This document shows positions 45,065 to 55,892 of a stretch of DNA of 64,000 nucleotides, piece after piece. The notes below the pieces were generated by a model, which saw only the letters and a list, made by a program, of their open reading frames with translations, was not told where the DNA came from and made no database searches. This DNA comes from Paracoccus sp. S-4012. GTDB lineage: Bacteria; Pseudomonadota; Alphaproteobacteria; Rhodobacterales; Rhodobacteraceae. The stretch covers positions 186,001 to 250,000 of the forward strand of contig NZ_WKKA01000003.1 in NCBI RefSeq assembly GCF_009674885.1, given 5' to 3'. Within the stretch, counting starts at the first letter, position 1; each line of letters begins with the position of its first letter. Both the position numbers and the translations under genes were made by a program.

Positions 45065-46603
45065 ATGGACAGCACCGACCTCTTCATTATCGGCGGCGGC
45101 ATCAATGGCGCCGGGATCGCGCGCGACGCGGCCGGGCGTGGGCTTTCGGTGCGGCTGGCCGAGCAGGGCGATCTGGCACAGGCGACCTCCTCGGCCTCGA
45201 CCAAGCTGTTCCACGGCGGCCTGCGCTATCTCGAGTTCCTCGAGTTGCGGCTGGTGCGCGAATCGCTGCGCGAGCGCGAGGTGCTGCTGCGCGCGATGCC
45301 GCATATCGCCCATCCGCTGCGCTTCGTGCTGCCGCTGGACCCGCAGATGCGCTTTGCGTCGGACACGCCGGTCTCGCGGATGCTGGGGCTGGCGATGCCC
45401 TGGGCGCGGGGGCGGCGGCCGGCGGCGCTGATCCGGGCCGGGCTGTTTCTCTACGACCATCTCGGCGCGCGCGAGATCCTCCCGGGCACGAGCCGCCTGA
45501 GCCTCAGCGGCACGCCCGAGGGGGCGCCGCTGCAGCCGCGCCTGCGGCGCGCCTACGAATATTCCGACGGCTGGGTGGACGACGCCCGGCTGGTGGTGCT
45601 GAACGCCCGCGACGCGGCGGGGCGCGGGGCCGAGATCCTGACCCGCGCCCGCGTCACCGGGGCGCGGCGCGAGGGCGAGGGCTGGACCGTGACGCTGGCC
45701 GACGGCCGGCGGTTCCGGGCGCGGACGCTGGTGAACGCCGCCGGCCCGTGGGTTCGCGAGGTGCTGGGCGAGGTCGCGCATCTGCACTCGCCCGAGCGCA
45801 TCCGCCTCGTGCGCGGCAGCCACATCGTCACCCGGCGGCTCTTCGACCACGACAAGGCCTATTTCTTCCAGGGCCCGGACGGGCGCATCATCTTCGCCAT
45901 CCCCTACGAGGACGACTTCACCCTGATCGGCACCACCGACGTGGATCACCGCGGCGGGCCGGGGGAGGCCGTCTGCACGCCCGAGGAGATCGCCTATCTC
46001 TGCACCTTCGCCTCGCGCTATTTCGCGCAGCCTGTGACGCCCGACGACGTGGTCTGGACCTATTCCGGCGTGCGGCCGCTCTATGACGAGGGCGCGCGCT
46101 CGGCCACGGCGGCGACGCGCGACTATGTGCTGTCGCTGGACGCGACCGGGCCGGCCTGCCTGCATGTCTTCGGCGGCAAGATCACCACCTACCGCCGCCT
46201 GGCCGAGCACGCGCTCGAGCGGCTGGCGCCGCATGTCCCGGCGATGTCGGCGCCCTGGACCGCAGGGGCGGCGCTGCCCGGCGGCGACTTCCCGGTGGAC
46301 GGGCTTCCGGCGCTCACCGCCGATCTGCGCCGCCGCCACCCGTTCCTCACCGCCCGCTGGGCGGCCCGCCTCGCCCGCGCCTACGGCACCGAGGCCGCCG
46401 CGATGCTGGGCGGGGCCACCTCCGCCGCCGGTCTCGGCCGCGACTTCGGCGCCACGCTGACCGAGGCCGAGCTGCGCTGGATGATGACCCGCGAATGGGC
46501 GCGCACGGCCGAGGACGCGGTCTGGCGGCGCTCGAAGCTGGGCCTGCGGCTCGAGGCTGGACAGATCGCCGCAATCGACGCCTTCATGGCCGGGAACGCC
46601 TGA
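45065..46603 (+). CDS. glpD: Glycerol-3-phosphate dehydrogenase (FAD, aerobic)
   Basis: 512 residues. FAD-binding [17 protein letters not shown] at the N-terminus, [16 protein letters not shown], and [16 protein letters not shown], all GlpD hallmarks. Membrane-associated enzyme feeding electrons from glycerol-3-phosphate to quinone. It is followed after 14 bases by glpK, so the two form a glycerol catabolic operon. No glpF or glpR is adjacent. Confidence 0.96.
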   Translation: MDSTDLFIIGGGINGAGIARDAAGRGLSVRLAEQGDLAQATSSASTKLFHGGLRYLEFLELRLVRESLREREVLLRAMPHIAHPLRFVLPLDPQMRFASDTPVSRMLGLAMPWARGRRPAALIRAGLFLYDHLGAREILPGTSRLSLSGTPEGAPLQPRLRRAYEYSDGWVDDARLVVLNARDAAGRGAEILTRARVTGARREGEGWTVTLADGRRFRARTLVNAAGPWVREVLGEVAHLHSPERIRLVRGSHIVTRRLFDHDKAYFFQGPDGRIIFAIPYEDDFTLIGTTDVDHRGGPGEAVCTPEEIAYLCTFASRYFAQPVTPDDVVWTYSGVRPLYDEGARSATAATRDYVLSLDATGPACLHVFGGKITTYRRLAEHALERLAPHVPAMSAPWTAGAALPGGDFPVDGLPALTADLRRRHPFLTARWAARLARAYGTEAAAMLGGATSAAGLGRDFGATLTEAELRWMMTREWARTAEDAVWRRSKLGLRLEAGQIAAIDAFMAGNA

Positions 46604-46617
46604 GAAGGAACCTGCCC

Positions 46618-48092
<1,475 letters not shown>

Positions 48093-48096
<4 letters not shown>

Positions 48097-48128
48097 CAGA
48101 ATCGTTGCATGGTTCTATAGACTATAGT
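48093..48128 (+). promoter_or_regulatory. Candidate promoter/operator of the DUF2804-ABC cluster
   Basis: GTGACA (48093-48098, 5 of 6 matches to TTGACA) and TATAGA (48116-48121) are spaced by 17 bases. Overlapping the -10 is CTATAG-A-CTATAG (48115-48127), two palindromic hexamers that also form an inverted repeat. A GntR/FCD regulator is encoded in the same cluster (51286-51960), the obvious candidate to bind here (inference). Confidence 0.45.
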
Positions 48129-48164
48129 AACCCGGCTTCCACATAGCAGCCTGGGAGGGCTCAC

Positions 48165-49484
48165 ATGAAAATCACGCTGCAGGTTTCCGGCATCGCCATC
48201 GCCGCCGTCATGGCCGGCCCGGCCGCCGTATGGGCGCAGGGGCTGGGGGCCGAGGGCAGCCCCGTCGAGATCACCATGATCGCGAACGAGGCCTTCGCGA
48301 ACCAGTGGCAGGAACAGATGGTTCCCGAGTTCCAGAAGGTCTACCCGCACATCAACGTCGTCATCGACGGCGTCCCCTACACCGAGCTGCTGGCCAAGAG
48401 CATGCTCGACGCGACCGGCCCCGATCCGGTCTATGACATCATCATCGCCGACGACCCCTGGACGCCGCAGCTGGCGCAGACCGGCGTGCTGCTGGACCTC
48501 AAGGGCGAGCAGGTCGCCGGCTGGACCGCGCCCGAGTTCGAGTGGGACGACTTCTACGCCGCGCCGCTCGCCGCGTCGGAGTGGCAGGGGGTGCAGTATG
48601 GCGTGCCGCTGCGCTCGAACCTGCTGCTGATGTTCGTAAACAAGTCGCTCTACGAGAAGGCGGGTCTGCCGGCGCCGACGCCGGAGCTGACCTGGGAGCA
48701 GTTCTTCGAGCAGGCGCCGCAGCTGGTGCAGGACACCAACGGCGACGGCAAGGTCGATGCCTGGGCCGTGGACACCTACTTCCTGCGCGATCCGCTGACG
48801 CCGACGATCTGGCAGACGATCATGAACTCGAACGGCGGCGCGCTGCTGGGCGAGGACGGCAAGGCTGCGTTCAACAACGAGACCGGGGTCGCCGCGCTCG
48901 AGACGCACAAGCGGCTGCTGGAATTCGCGCCGCCCGGCGCCGTCAGCCACGGCTTCAACGAGTCGCTGCAGGCCTTCCGCCAGGGTCAGGTCGCGACGAT
49001 GTTCACCTGGGGCAGCGTCTTCAAGGGCACCGCGGTCGATCCGGCGACGACGACGCTGACGCCCGAGCAGGTCGGCATCCAGGTGATGCCGGTCGGCAGC
49101 GCAAGCGCCGGCGCCCATCGCGGCATCTGGAGCGGTGTCATCAACAACAAGAGCGAGAACGCCGAGGCCGCCTGGGCGCTGCTGCAGTGGCTCAGCTCGA
49201 AGGAGGGCGAGGCCTGGCAGTCGAACACGCTCGGCGTCTTCCCGGCGCGGCGCTCGACGCTGGACAGCACCCCCGAGAGCGAGTGGATGGCGCCGGTCTT
49301 CGAGGCGCTGAAGCAGGGCTACGAGGTGGCCGAGCAGGGGCAGATGTGGCGTCCGCGCACGCCGAAGTCGGACGCCGTCCAGCAAGTGCTGGCCGACGAG
49401 GTGTCGCGCGCCCTCTCTGGGCAGATCGCGGCGCAGGAGGCGCTGGACACCGCCGCCTCGCGCATCGACCGGCTGCTGGACTGA
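48165..49484 (+). CDS. Sugar-type ABC transporter substrate-binding protein
   Basis: 439 residues, SBP_bac_1 family. Signal peptide MKITLQVSGIAIAAVMAGPAAVWAQ, then ITMIANEAFANQWQEQMVPEFQK and DIIIADDPWTPQLAQTGVLLDL. The closing DTAASRIDRLLD is typical of carbohydrate binders. First gene of the cluster; GGGAGG ribosome site. Ligand unknown; sugar, polyol or glycoside by family. Confidence 0.92.
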   Translation: MKITLQVSGIAIAAVMAGPAAVWAQGLGAEGSPVEITMIANEAFANQWQEQMVPEFQKVYPHINVVIDGVPYTELLAKSMLDATGPDPVYDIIIADDPWTPQLAQTGVLLDLKGEQVAGWTAPEFEWDDFYAAPLAASEWQGVQYGVPLRSNLLLMFVNKSLYEKAGLPAPTPELTWEQFFEQAPQLVQDTNGDGKVDAWAVDTYFLRDPLTPTIWQTIMNSNGGALLGEDGKAAFNNETGVAALETHKRLLEFAPPGAVSHGFNESLQAFRQGQVATMFTWGSVFKGTAVDPATTTLTPEQVGIQVMPVGSASAGAHRGIWSGVINNKSENAEAAWALLQWLSSKEGEAWQSNTLGVFPARRSTLDSTPESEWMAPVFEALKQGYEVAEQGQMWRPRTPKSDAVQQVLADEVSRALSGQIAAQEALDTAASRIDRLLD

Positions 49485-49494
49485 GGGCCGGGTG

Positions 49495-50424
49495 ATGGCC
49501 GTCACCGACCACAGCGAGGGTGCGCGTCAGGCGCGCACCCGGTCCGGCCGCGACTGGTCCGACCTCGTCTCGCGGTGGAGCTTCATGCTCCCCGCCGCGA
49601 TCATCCTGGCGGCGGTGCTGGCCTATCCGATCCTCTACACCTTCCAGATCAGCTTCGCCTCGCTCGACCTCGCGACCTTCACCGCGACCGAATGGGTCGG
49701 CTTCGAGAACTACCGCGAGATCCTGGGCGACCGCGGGTTCTGGAACTCGATGAAGGTGACGGGGATCTATCTGGCCTGGGCGCTGCCGATCCAGATGATC
49801 CTCGGCTTCGGCATCGCCTATCTGATCAATGTCGAGTGGAAGGGCCGCAGCGCCGTCCGGGCGCTGTTCCTGATCCCGATGGTGGTGGCCCCGGTCGTCG
49901 CCGGCGGCATCTGGCGGATGATGCTCGACCCGCTCTGGGGCATGGTGAACTGGTTTCTCGGGCTCCTCGGCCTCGGCAATCCCGACTGGCTCGGCGACCC
50001 GAACCTGGCGATGGCGACCATCGTCATCATCGACACCTGGCGCTGGACCCCCTTCGTCATCCTGATCGCCACCGCCGCGCTGATGGCGCTGCCGAAGGAC
50101 GTCTTCGAGGCCGCCGACATCGACGGCGCGAACTGGTGGACCAAGCTCTGGTCGATCACCATTCCGCTGCTGGTGCCCATCATTGCCGCCACCTTCGTCG
50201 TCCGCTGGCTGGGCGCGGTGAAGATGTTCGACATCGTGCTGGCCTCGACCAGGGGCGGGCCGGGTGACGCCACCAACGTCGTCAACCTCTACATCTACGA
50301 GCAGGCCTTCCGGTCGCTCCGCTTCGCCGAGAGCGCCGCGATGGCGGTCGTCGTCCTCGTCCTTACCATGATCCTGACGGGCCTCTTCCTGATCGGGACG
50401 CGCAGGCTGGAAAGGAGCTACTGA
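49495..50424 (+). CDS. Sugar-type ABC transporter permease 1 (UgpA/MalF-like)
   Basis: 309 residues, about six helices, starting with AAIILAAVLAYPILYTFQISF and carrying the EAA loop EAADIDGANWWTKLWSITIPLL. It lies 10 bases after the binding-protein gene. The stop overlaps the next permease start (TGATG). The ATG at 49495 is used; a GTG just before it at 49492 is possible. Confidence 0.93.
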   Translation: MAVTDHSEGARQARTRSGRDWSDLVSRWSFMLPAAIILAAVLAYPILYTFQISFASLDLATFTATEWVGFENYREILGDRGFWNSMKVTGIYLAWALPIQMILGFGIAYLINVEWKGRSAVRALFLIPMVVAPVVAGGIWRMMLDPLWGMVNWFLGLLGLGNPDWLGDPNLAMATIVIIDTWRWTPFVILIATAALMALPKDVFEAADIDGANWWTKLWSITIPLLVPIIAATFVVRWLGAVKMFDIVLASTRGGPGDATNVVNLYIYEQAFRSLRFAESAAMAVVVLVLTMILTGLFLIGTRRLERSY

Positions 50425-51278
50425 TGGCGGTCGTCGATACCGGCTACACCTCCCGCCGCCATCTCTGGCGTCGGGTGCGGATCGTCGCGGGCGTGGTCCT
50501 CTGCGCGCTGTTCCTGTTCCCGGTGTTCTGGATGGTGCTGTCGTCCTTCAAGATGCCGAAGGACATCTTCACCACACCGCCGGTGCTGTTCTTCGAGCCG
50601 ACGCTCGAGACCTACCGCAGCTACATGAGCCGCGCCGACATCACGCGGCGGATGCTCAACACGGTGATCGTGGCCTTTGGCTCGGGGGCGCTGTCGATCG
50701 TCGCCGGGACCATGGCCGGCTACGCGCTGGCGCGGGTGCGGCTGCGCGGAGCGGGGACGATCGGCGTCCTGATCCTCATGTCGCGCGGCGTGCCGCCGAT
50801 CGCGCTGGCGGTGCCGATGTTCCTCGTCGCGCGCAAGCTGGGGCTGACGGACAAGCACATCACGCTGATCCTGGCCTACTGCACCTTCCTGATCCCCTAT
50901 GTCATGTGGCTGATGCGCGCCTTCTTCCAGTCGCTTCCGCGCGAGCTGGAGGAGGCGGCGATGCTGGACGGCTGCGGCCGCTTCGGGGCGTTCTTCAAGA
51001 TCATCGTCCCGATCTCGATCCCCGGCATCCTCTCCACGCTGATCTTCAGCGTCATCCTCGCCTGGGAGGAGCTGCTGTTCGCGCTGGTGCTGACCAACCG
51101 CAACGCCTCGACCATCCCGGTCGCCATCGCCGGCATCGCCGGGGACACGGTGAACGGCGCCAACTGGGGCGCGCTGACGGCGGTGGGCACACTGACGGTG
51201 GTGCCGGTCGTGATCTTCGCGCTGGCGGTGCAGAAGTGGCTGATCACGGGCCTCTCCGAAGGCGCGACCAAGGGGTGA
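50424..51278 (+). CDS. Sugar-type ABC transporter permease 2 (UgpE/MalG-like)
   Basis: 284 residues. Helices at the N-terminus (IVAGVVLCALFLFPVFWMVLSSF), FKMPKDIFTTPP in the loop, and the EAA loop EEAAMLDGCGRFGAFFKIIVPIS. It pairs with permease 1, from whose stop it starts by a one-base overlap. Confidence 0.93.
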   Translation: MAVVDTGYTSRRHLWRRVRIVAGVVLCALFLFPVFWMVLSSFKMPKDIFTTPPVLFFEPTLETYRSYMSRADITRRMLNTVIVAFGSGALSIVAGTMAGYALARVRLRGAGTIGVLILMSRGVPPIALAVPMFLVARKLGLTDKHITLILAYCTFLIPYVMWLMRAFFQSLPRELEEAAMLDGCGRFGAFFKIIVPISIPGILSTLIFSVILAWEELLFALVLTNRNASTIPVAIAGIAGDTVNGANWGALTAVGTLTVVPVVIFALAVQKWLITGLSEGATKG

Positions 51279-51285
51279 CCGGGCG

Positions 51286-51960
51286 ATGAACCTGCAGCGG
51301 CAGCACCTAACCAAGTCCGAGATCGCGGCGCAGTATATCCAGGAGCAGATCCTGGCGGGCAGCGCCCCGGCCGGGTCGCCGATCACCACCACCGCCCTCT
51401 CCGAGGCGCTGGGCATGAGCGAGACCCCCGTGCGCGAGGCGATCAAGAGCCTCGCGGGCGAGGGCTGGCTCGAACACAGCGCCCATCGCGGCACGGTGGT
51501 CGCGTCCCTCAACGCGGCGCAGGTCACCGAGATCTTCGCCCTGCGAGGGCTTCTGAACGCCGAGGCGATCCGGCTCGGCCGGGTGCATTTCGACGCCGAC
51601 CGGATGGCCGCGATCGACGAGAACCTCGCAGAGAGCGAGGCGGCCGTCGCGGCGAACGACTTTGACCGCTATTCGGCCCTCAACCGCGCCTTCCACGAAC
51701 TCCTCTGCAACACGCCGTCGTCCGAATGGACCTTCCGGCTGTTCGGAGTCCTGCAGGGCAAGTCGGCGATGCTGCGGGCAGGCTTCCGGGCGGTGCCGGA
51801 CGGGCTGCGCCGGTCGCTCGACGCGCATCTGGCGATCCGGGCGGCGCTCGCCACGGGCGATTTCGAGGCAGCGGCCGAACTGGCCCGCCAGGACGAGGTC
51901 TCGGCCGGTCGGCATCTGGTCGACTCGCTGGCCGAACAGAAACGGAAGGGAGCGGCATGA
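51286..51960 (+). CDS. GntR-family regulator (FCD type) inside the ABC cluster
   Basis: 224 residues. Winged HTH (TKSEIAAQYIQEQILAGSAPAGS, then LSEALGMSETPVREAIKSLAGEGWLE) and FCD domain with EIFALRGLLNAEAIRLG and RAFHELLCNTPSSEW (metal/ligand site region). Being between the permeases and the DUF2804 genes, it probably controls the cluster. The stop overlaps the next start (ATGA). Confidence 0.91.
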   Translation: MNLQRQHLTKSEIAAQYIQEQILAGSAPAGSPITTTALSEALGMSETPVREAIKSLAGEGWLEHSAHRGTVVASLNAAQVTEIFALRGLLNAEAIRLGRVHFDADRMAAIDENLAESEAAVAANDFDRYSALNRAFHELLCNTPSSEWTFRLFGVLQGKSAMLRAGFRAVPDGLRRSLDAHLAIRAALATGDFEAAAELARQDEVSAGRHLVDSLAEQKRKGAA

Positions 51961-52979
51961 ACGTATCCTTGCATCCCCGCGCGGCAGTGAAGCCGGAACG
52001 CGAGATCACCGAACCCGTGGACATGTGCCTGCCCGACGGCCGGCTGAACCCCGACGCCGTCGGCTGGTCGCGCCACGCGCTGCATCGCGACAACCTGCGC
52101 GGCTGGGGCCGCAACAAGCGCTTCGACTACTGGTGCGTGATGGCGGGCGACTTCATCGTGACCGCGAACATCTCGCATCACGACTACCGCGCCAACGTCG
52201 CCTCGACCTTCATCGACCTGCGCACCCATGAGGTCGTCCCCTACCGCGTCAACCGCTGGCTGCCGCCGCGCCAGTCCATGCCCGACCCGACCCTGCGCGA
52301 GCCGATGTTCGGGAAAGCCGAGGGCATCGAGGTCGCGATCACCCCCGAGCCCGGCGGCACGCGCCTGCAGACCCGCACCGCGCGCCTTCAGCTCGACGCC
52401 TTCGTGGAGGAGCCGGAGGGGCACGAGTCGATGGGCGTGCTGGTGCCGTGGAGCGACCGCACCTTCCAGTACACGCGCAAGGACAACTGCCTGCGGACCA
52501 GCGGCACCGTGACCGTGGACGGCCGCACCCATGTCATCGACCCGAACCGCGCGCTCGCGCTGCACGATGTCGGGCGCGGACGCTGGCCCTATTCGACCTG
52601 GTGGAACTGGGGCGCGGGCCACGGCCTCGTCGGCGGGCGGATGATCGGGGTGCAGTTCGGCGGCAAATGGACCGTGGACACCCCCTCGACGGAAAACTGC
52701 CTCAGGATCGACGGCCGCATCCACAAGATCAGCGAGGAGCTGGTCTGGACCTACGACAGCGCCGATTTCATGCGCACCTGGACGATCCGCGGCGCGCGGG
52801 TGGACCTGACCTTCACCCCCTCGACGCATCACCACCACGACTTCAACAAATGGGTGATCTCGGCCCGCGGGGACCAGTGCTTCGGCCGCTTCGACGGTCA
52901 TGTCGTCGCGGATGACGGCGAGGTCGTGGCGGTCGAGAACCTGCCCGGCATGGTCGAGGAAGTTCACCGGAAATGGTAA
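51957..52979 (+). CDS. DUF2804 protein, copy 1
   Basis: 340 residues with no signal peptide. A single DUF2804 domain (beta-rich), with [70 protein letters not shown] and a final EEVHRKW. Trp-, His- and Cys-rich conserved patches suggest a ligand pocket. DUF2804 has no established function. It overlaps its paralogue (52973) by 7 bases. The histidine run HHHHD near residue 300 is unlike copy 2. Confidence 0.85.
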   Translation: MNVSLHPRAAVKPEREITEPVDMCLPDGRLNPDAVGWSRHALHRDNLRGWGRNKRFDYWCVMAGDFIVTANISHHDYRANVASTFIDLRTHEVVPYRVNRWLPPRQSMPDPTLREPMFGKAEGIEVAITPEPGGTRLQTRTARLQLDAFVEEPEGHESMGVLVPWSDRTFQYTRKDNCLRTSGTVTVDGRTHVIDPNRALALHDVGRGRWPYSTWWNWGAGHGLVGGRMIGVQFGGKWTVDTPSTENCLRIDGRIHKISEELVWTYDSADFMRTWTIRGARVDLTFTPSTHHHHDFNKWVISARGDQCFGRFDGHVVADDGEVVAVENLPGMVEEVHRKW

Positions 52980-53980
52980 CCGTGACGCCCGAGCGGGAGA
53001 TCACGGCGCCGGTGGACCTCTGCGACGCGCGGGGCCGGCTGAACCCCGCCGCGGTGGGCTGGAGCCGCACGCCGCTGATCCGCGCCAACCTTCAGGGCTG
53101 GGGCCGCAACAAGCGTTTCGAATACTGGTGCCTCAGCTCGCCCGACCTCTTCGCGGCGCTGAACGTCTCGCATAGCGACTACCGCGTGACGCTGGCGGGC
53201 TTCTTCCTCGACCTCAAGACGCTCGAGACGATCTCGATCGCTGAGATCCACTGGCTGCCCGGCAAGCGCGTGCCGCAGATGCCCGAGCTTTCGGGCGCCG
53301 GGCCGATCCACGGCGAGGGCCGCGAGATGGAGGTGCGGATGACCCCGGAGGCGGGCGGCACCCGCCTCTCGCTGCGCTCGCCGCGCCTGACCATCGACGC
53401 CTTCGCCGCCGAGCCGCCGGGCCACGAGTCGATGACTGTCGTGGTCCCCTGGGACGACAAGCGCTTCCAGCTGACGCGCAAGGACAACTGCCGCCCCGCC
53501 TCGGGCACCGTGACGGCGGACGGGCGCAGTTACACGCTGTCGGCCGACACCGCCTATGCCACGCTCGACCACGGCCGCGGCCGCTGGCCCTATTCGATCC
53601 TGTGGAACTGGGCCTCGGCCTCAGGTCGCACGGACGGGCGCGAGATCGGGCTTCAGTTCGGCGCCAAATGGACGGCGGGCACGCCCTCGACCGAGAACTG
53701 CCTCCGGATCGACGGCCGCATCCACAAGATCAGCCAGGAGATGGAGTGGCGCTACGACACCTCGGACTTCATGAAGCCGTGGACGATCCGCGGCGCCGGG
53801 GTGGACCTGACCTTCACGCCGGTCTTCAACCGCCACTCCAATTTCAACCGCGTCCTCGTCCTCAGCCGCGAGGACCAGGCGTTCGGCCATTTCGACGGCA
53901 CCATCACTGCGCCGGACGGTCAGCGCCTGCGCGTCGAGCGCCTGCCCGGCTGGGCCGAGGAAGTCCACCGCCGCTGGTAG
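52973..53980 (+). CDS. DUF2804 protein, copy 2
   Basis: 335 residues, same architecture as copy 1: [68 protein letters not shown] and EEVHRRW. The conserved blocks are nearly identical between the copies while the segments between them differ, which points to an old tandem duplication with both copies under selection. No signal peptide, so cytoplasmic. Function unknown. Confidence 0.85.
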   Translation: MVTVTPEREITAPVDLCDARGRLNPAAVGWSRTPLIRANLQGWGRNKRFEYWCLSSPDLFAALNVSHSDYRVTLAGFFLDLKTLETISIAEIHWLPGKRVPQMPELSGAGPIHGEGREMEVRMTPEAGGTRLSLRSPRLTIDAFAAEPPGHESMTVVVPWDDKRFQLTRKDNCRPASGTVTADGRSYTLSADTAYATLDHGRGRWPYSILWNWASASGRTDGREIGLQFGAKWTAGTPSTENCLRIDGRIHKISQEMEWRYDTSDFMKPWTIRGAGVDLTFTPVFNRHSNFNRVLVLSREDQAFGHFDGTITAPDGQRLRVERLPGWAEEVHRRW

Positions 53981-54011
53981 GCGGCACGTCCCATTCAGGA
54001 GGAGACCGCAG

Positions 54012-55064
54012 ATGAGCCAGGTGGAGATCCGCAACCTGCGGAAAGCCTATGACGACCTCGAGGTGCTGCACGGCATCGACGTGGACATCCCCGACGGCGC
54101 TTTCGTGGCGCTCGTCGGCCCGTCGGGCTGCGGGAAATCGACGCTGCTGCGGATGATCGCGGGACTGGAGGAAGTGACCTCGGGCAAGATCTCGATCGGC
54201 GACCGGGTGGTGAACGACATCGCGCCCAAGGACCGCGACATCGCCATGGTGTTCCAGAACTACGCCCTCTACCCGCACATGACGGTGCGCAAGAACATGG
54301 GCTTCGCGCTGAAGCAGCGCGGCCTGCCGAAAGCCGAGATCGACCGCCGCGTCAGCGAGGCCGCGGGCATCCTCGGCCTCTCCGCGCTGCTGGAACGCAA
54401 GCCCCGCGCGCTCTCGGGCGGGCAGCGGCAGCGGGTGGCGATGGGCCGCGCCATCGTCCGCAACCCCACGGTGTTCCTCTTCGACGAGCCGCTCTCGAAC
54501 CTCGACGCCAAGCTGCGGGTGCAGATGCGTTCGGAGCTGAAGGAGCTGCATCAGCGCCTCTCGACGACGACGATCTACGTCACCCACGACCAGATCGAGG
54601 CGATGACGCTGTCGGATCAGGTCGTGGTGATGAACGGCGGCCATATCGAGCAGGTCGGCGCGCCGCTGGAGCTCTACGACAACCCGCAGACGCTGTTCGT
54701 CGCGGCCTTCATCGGCTCGCCGCAGATGAACTTCTTCGAGGGCGAGGTGACGCCCGAGGGCCGGCTGAAGCTGGCCGAGGGCCTCGAACTCGACCCCGGC
54801 CGCCCGCTCGCCGGGCCCGGCCAGCAGGTGACGATGGGCGTCCGCCCCGAGCATCTGGAACTGGCCGAGAGCGGCTGGCCGGCCGAGGCCGTGGTGATCG
54901 AGCCCACCGGCTCCGAGACGCAGATCACCGCCCGCCTGGCCGGCCACACGGTCCGCATCCTGCTGCGCGGTCGCACCGACATTCAGCCGCACGACCAGAT
55001 CCACCTGCGCGCCAATCCCGCGCTGATCCACGTCTTCGCGACCGAGACGGGCCGCCGCATCTGA
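54012..55064 (+). CDS. Sugar-type ABC transporter ATPase (MsmX/UgpC/MalK-like)
   Basis: 350 residues. Walker [11 protein letters not shown]-loop [18 protein letters not shown], signature [15 protein letters not shown], Walker [13 protein letters not shown], then the OB-fold regulatory domain (about 240-350) ending in [12 protein letters not shown]. It is the last gene of the cluster, 31 bases after DUF2804 copy 2. Confidence 0.94.
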   Translation: MSQVEIRNLRKAYDDLEVLHGIDVDIPDGAFVALVGPSGCGKSTLLRMIAGLEEVTSGKISIGDRVVNDIAPKDRDIAMVFQNYALYPHMTVRKNMGFALKQRGLPKAEIDRRVSEAAGILGLSALLERKPRALSGGQRQRVAMGRAIVRNPTVFLFDEPLSNLDAKLRVQMRSELKELHQRLSTTTIYVTHDQIEAMTLSDQVVVMNGGHIEQVGAPLELYDNPQTLFVAAFIGSPQMNFFEGEVTPEGRLKLAEGLELDPGRPLAGPGQQVTMGVRPEHLELAESGWPAEAVVIEPTGSETQITARLAGHTVRILLRGRTDIQPHDQIHLRANPALIHVFATETGRRI

Positions 55065-55154
55065 AGGTTGCGCAGGCTGTCGCGCCGGCGGTGCGGCGCG
55101 CAGGACCTGCGATCCCTCTGATCGTCGGCGGCATGCGGCGCAAGCCGTGTCGGC

Positions 55155-55697
55155 TCACTCGTCGGTTTCGGCAGGCTCCACCGCGGCGTCAACTCCCGGA
55201 GCTTCCGCGTCAGCGGCGACCGGGTCGCTCGTCGCGCCCGCGTCCGCGCCGGCCTGCAACTGATCGGCGATCGTGGGGCAACCGAGAGAGACCACCGGAT
55301 CGCACTGGCCCTCGATGCCGGTATCCTCGATCGAGACTGCCTGACCGTCGGGCCCAAGGCGCTCCTGCTCCACCGGCCGGACCGTCGCCGGGTTCGTGGT
55401 CGGGATCGATGTGGACGTCCCCGGCTGGGGGTTGCCGCGCTGCGACGTGGGGGATCCTTGCGGACCGCCGCTGAGTTCGGGGAGCAGCCGGTGAGGGTTG
55501 CGTAGTGCACCGGTGGCGGCTCCGGTCTCCGCTCCCGGGGCTGCGGCTTCTGGTGCCGCGATCGGCGTGCCGGGGCTCGCAGCATCGGCGTTCGCGGCCG
55601 GGCTCGCGGTCTGCGCCTGAACGGCGGTCGGAACCAGCACGGAGAAAGCTAGGACGACAGCGATTCGCCATGCTGCCGGGGCGGGTGCGGTGGACAT
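55155..55697 (-). CDS. Exported low-complexity protein with paired cysteines
   Basis: 180 residues. Signal peptide MSTAPAPAAWRIAVVLAFSVLVPTAVQAQ, then an Ala/Pro/Gly/Thr-rich region, and a small conserved-looking core GIEGQCDPVVSLGCPTIADQLQ with two cysteines. The end is acidic (PAETDE). No family recognised. Divergent from the molybdo-reductase gene across 195 bases, so a common regulatory region is possible. Confidence 0.65.
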   Translation of the reverse strand: MSTAPAPAAWRIAVVLAFSVLVPTAVQAQTASPAANADAASPGTPIAAPEAAAPGAETGAATGALRNPHRLLPELSGGPQGSPTSQRGNPQPGTSTSIPTTNPATVRPVEQERLGPDGQAVSIEDTGIEGQCDPVVSLGCPTIADQLQAGADAGATSDPVAADAEAPGVDAAVEPAETDE

Positions 55698-55892
55698 GGT
55701 GGTTCTCCTTCGACGAGCTCGCTTCACAACGCTCCAGAAGCCGGAAATGTTCACGCCGCTCGCGACCTGTGACAAGCGGTCACGCTTGCCTCCACGCCCC
55801 TGCGGCTTCAGGATTCGGGCCGAGTCGTGCCGAAACCTTTCCGCAGGAAGGCGGTTGAGGCGGGCGAAGTGCGAACCAGGAAGGTGGCAGCC

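Noticed and set aside
51957-53980. DUF2804 pair as carotenoid hydratases (CrtC-like) of a photosynthesis cluster
   Set aside because: No photosynthesis or carotenoid genes are nearby and I cannot support the similarity from the sequence alone.
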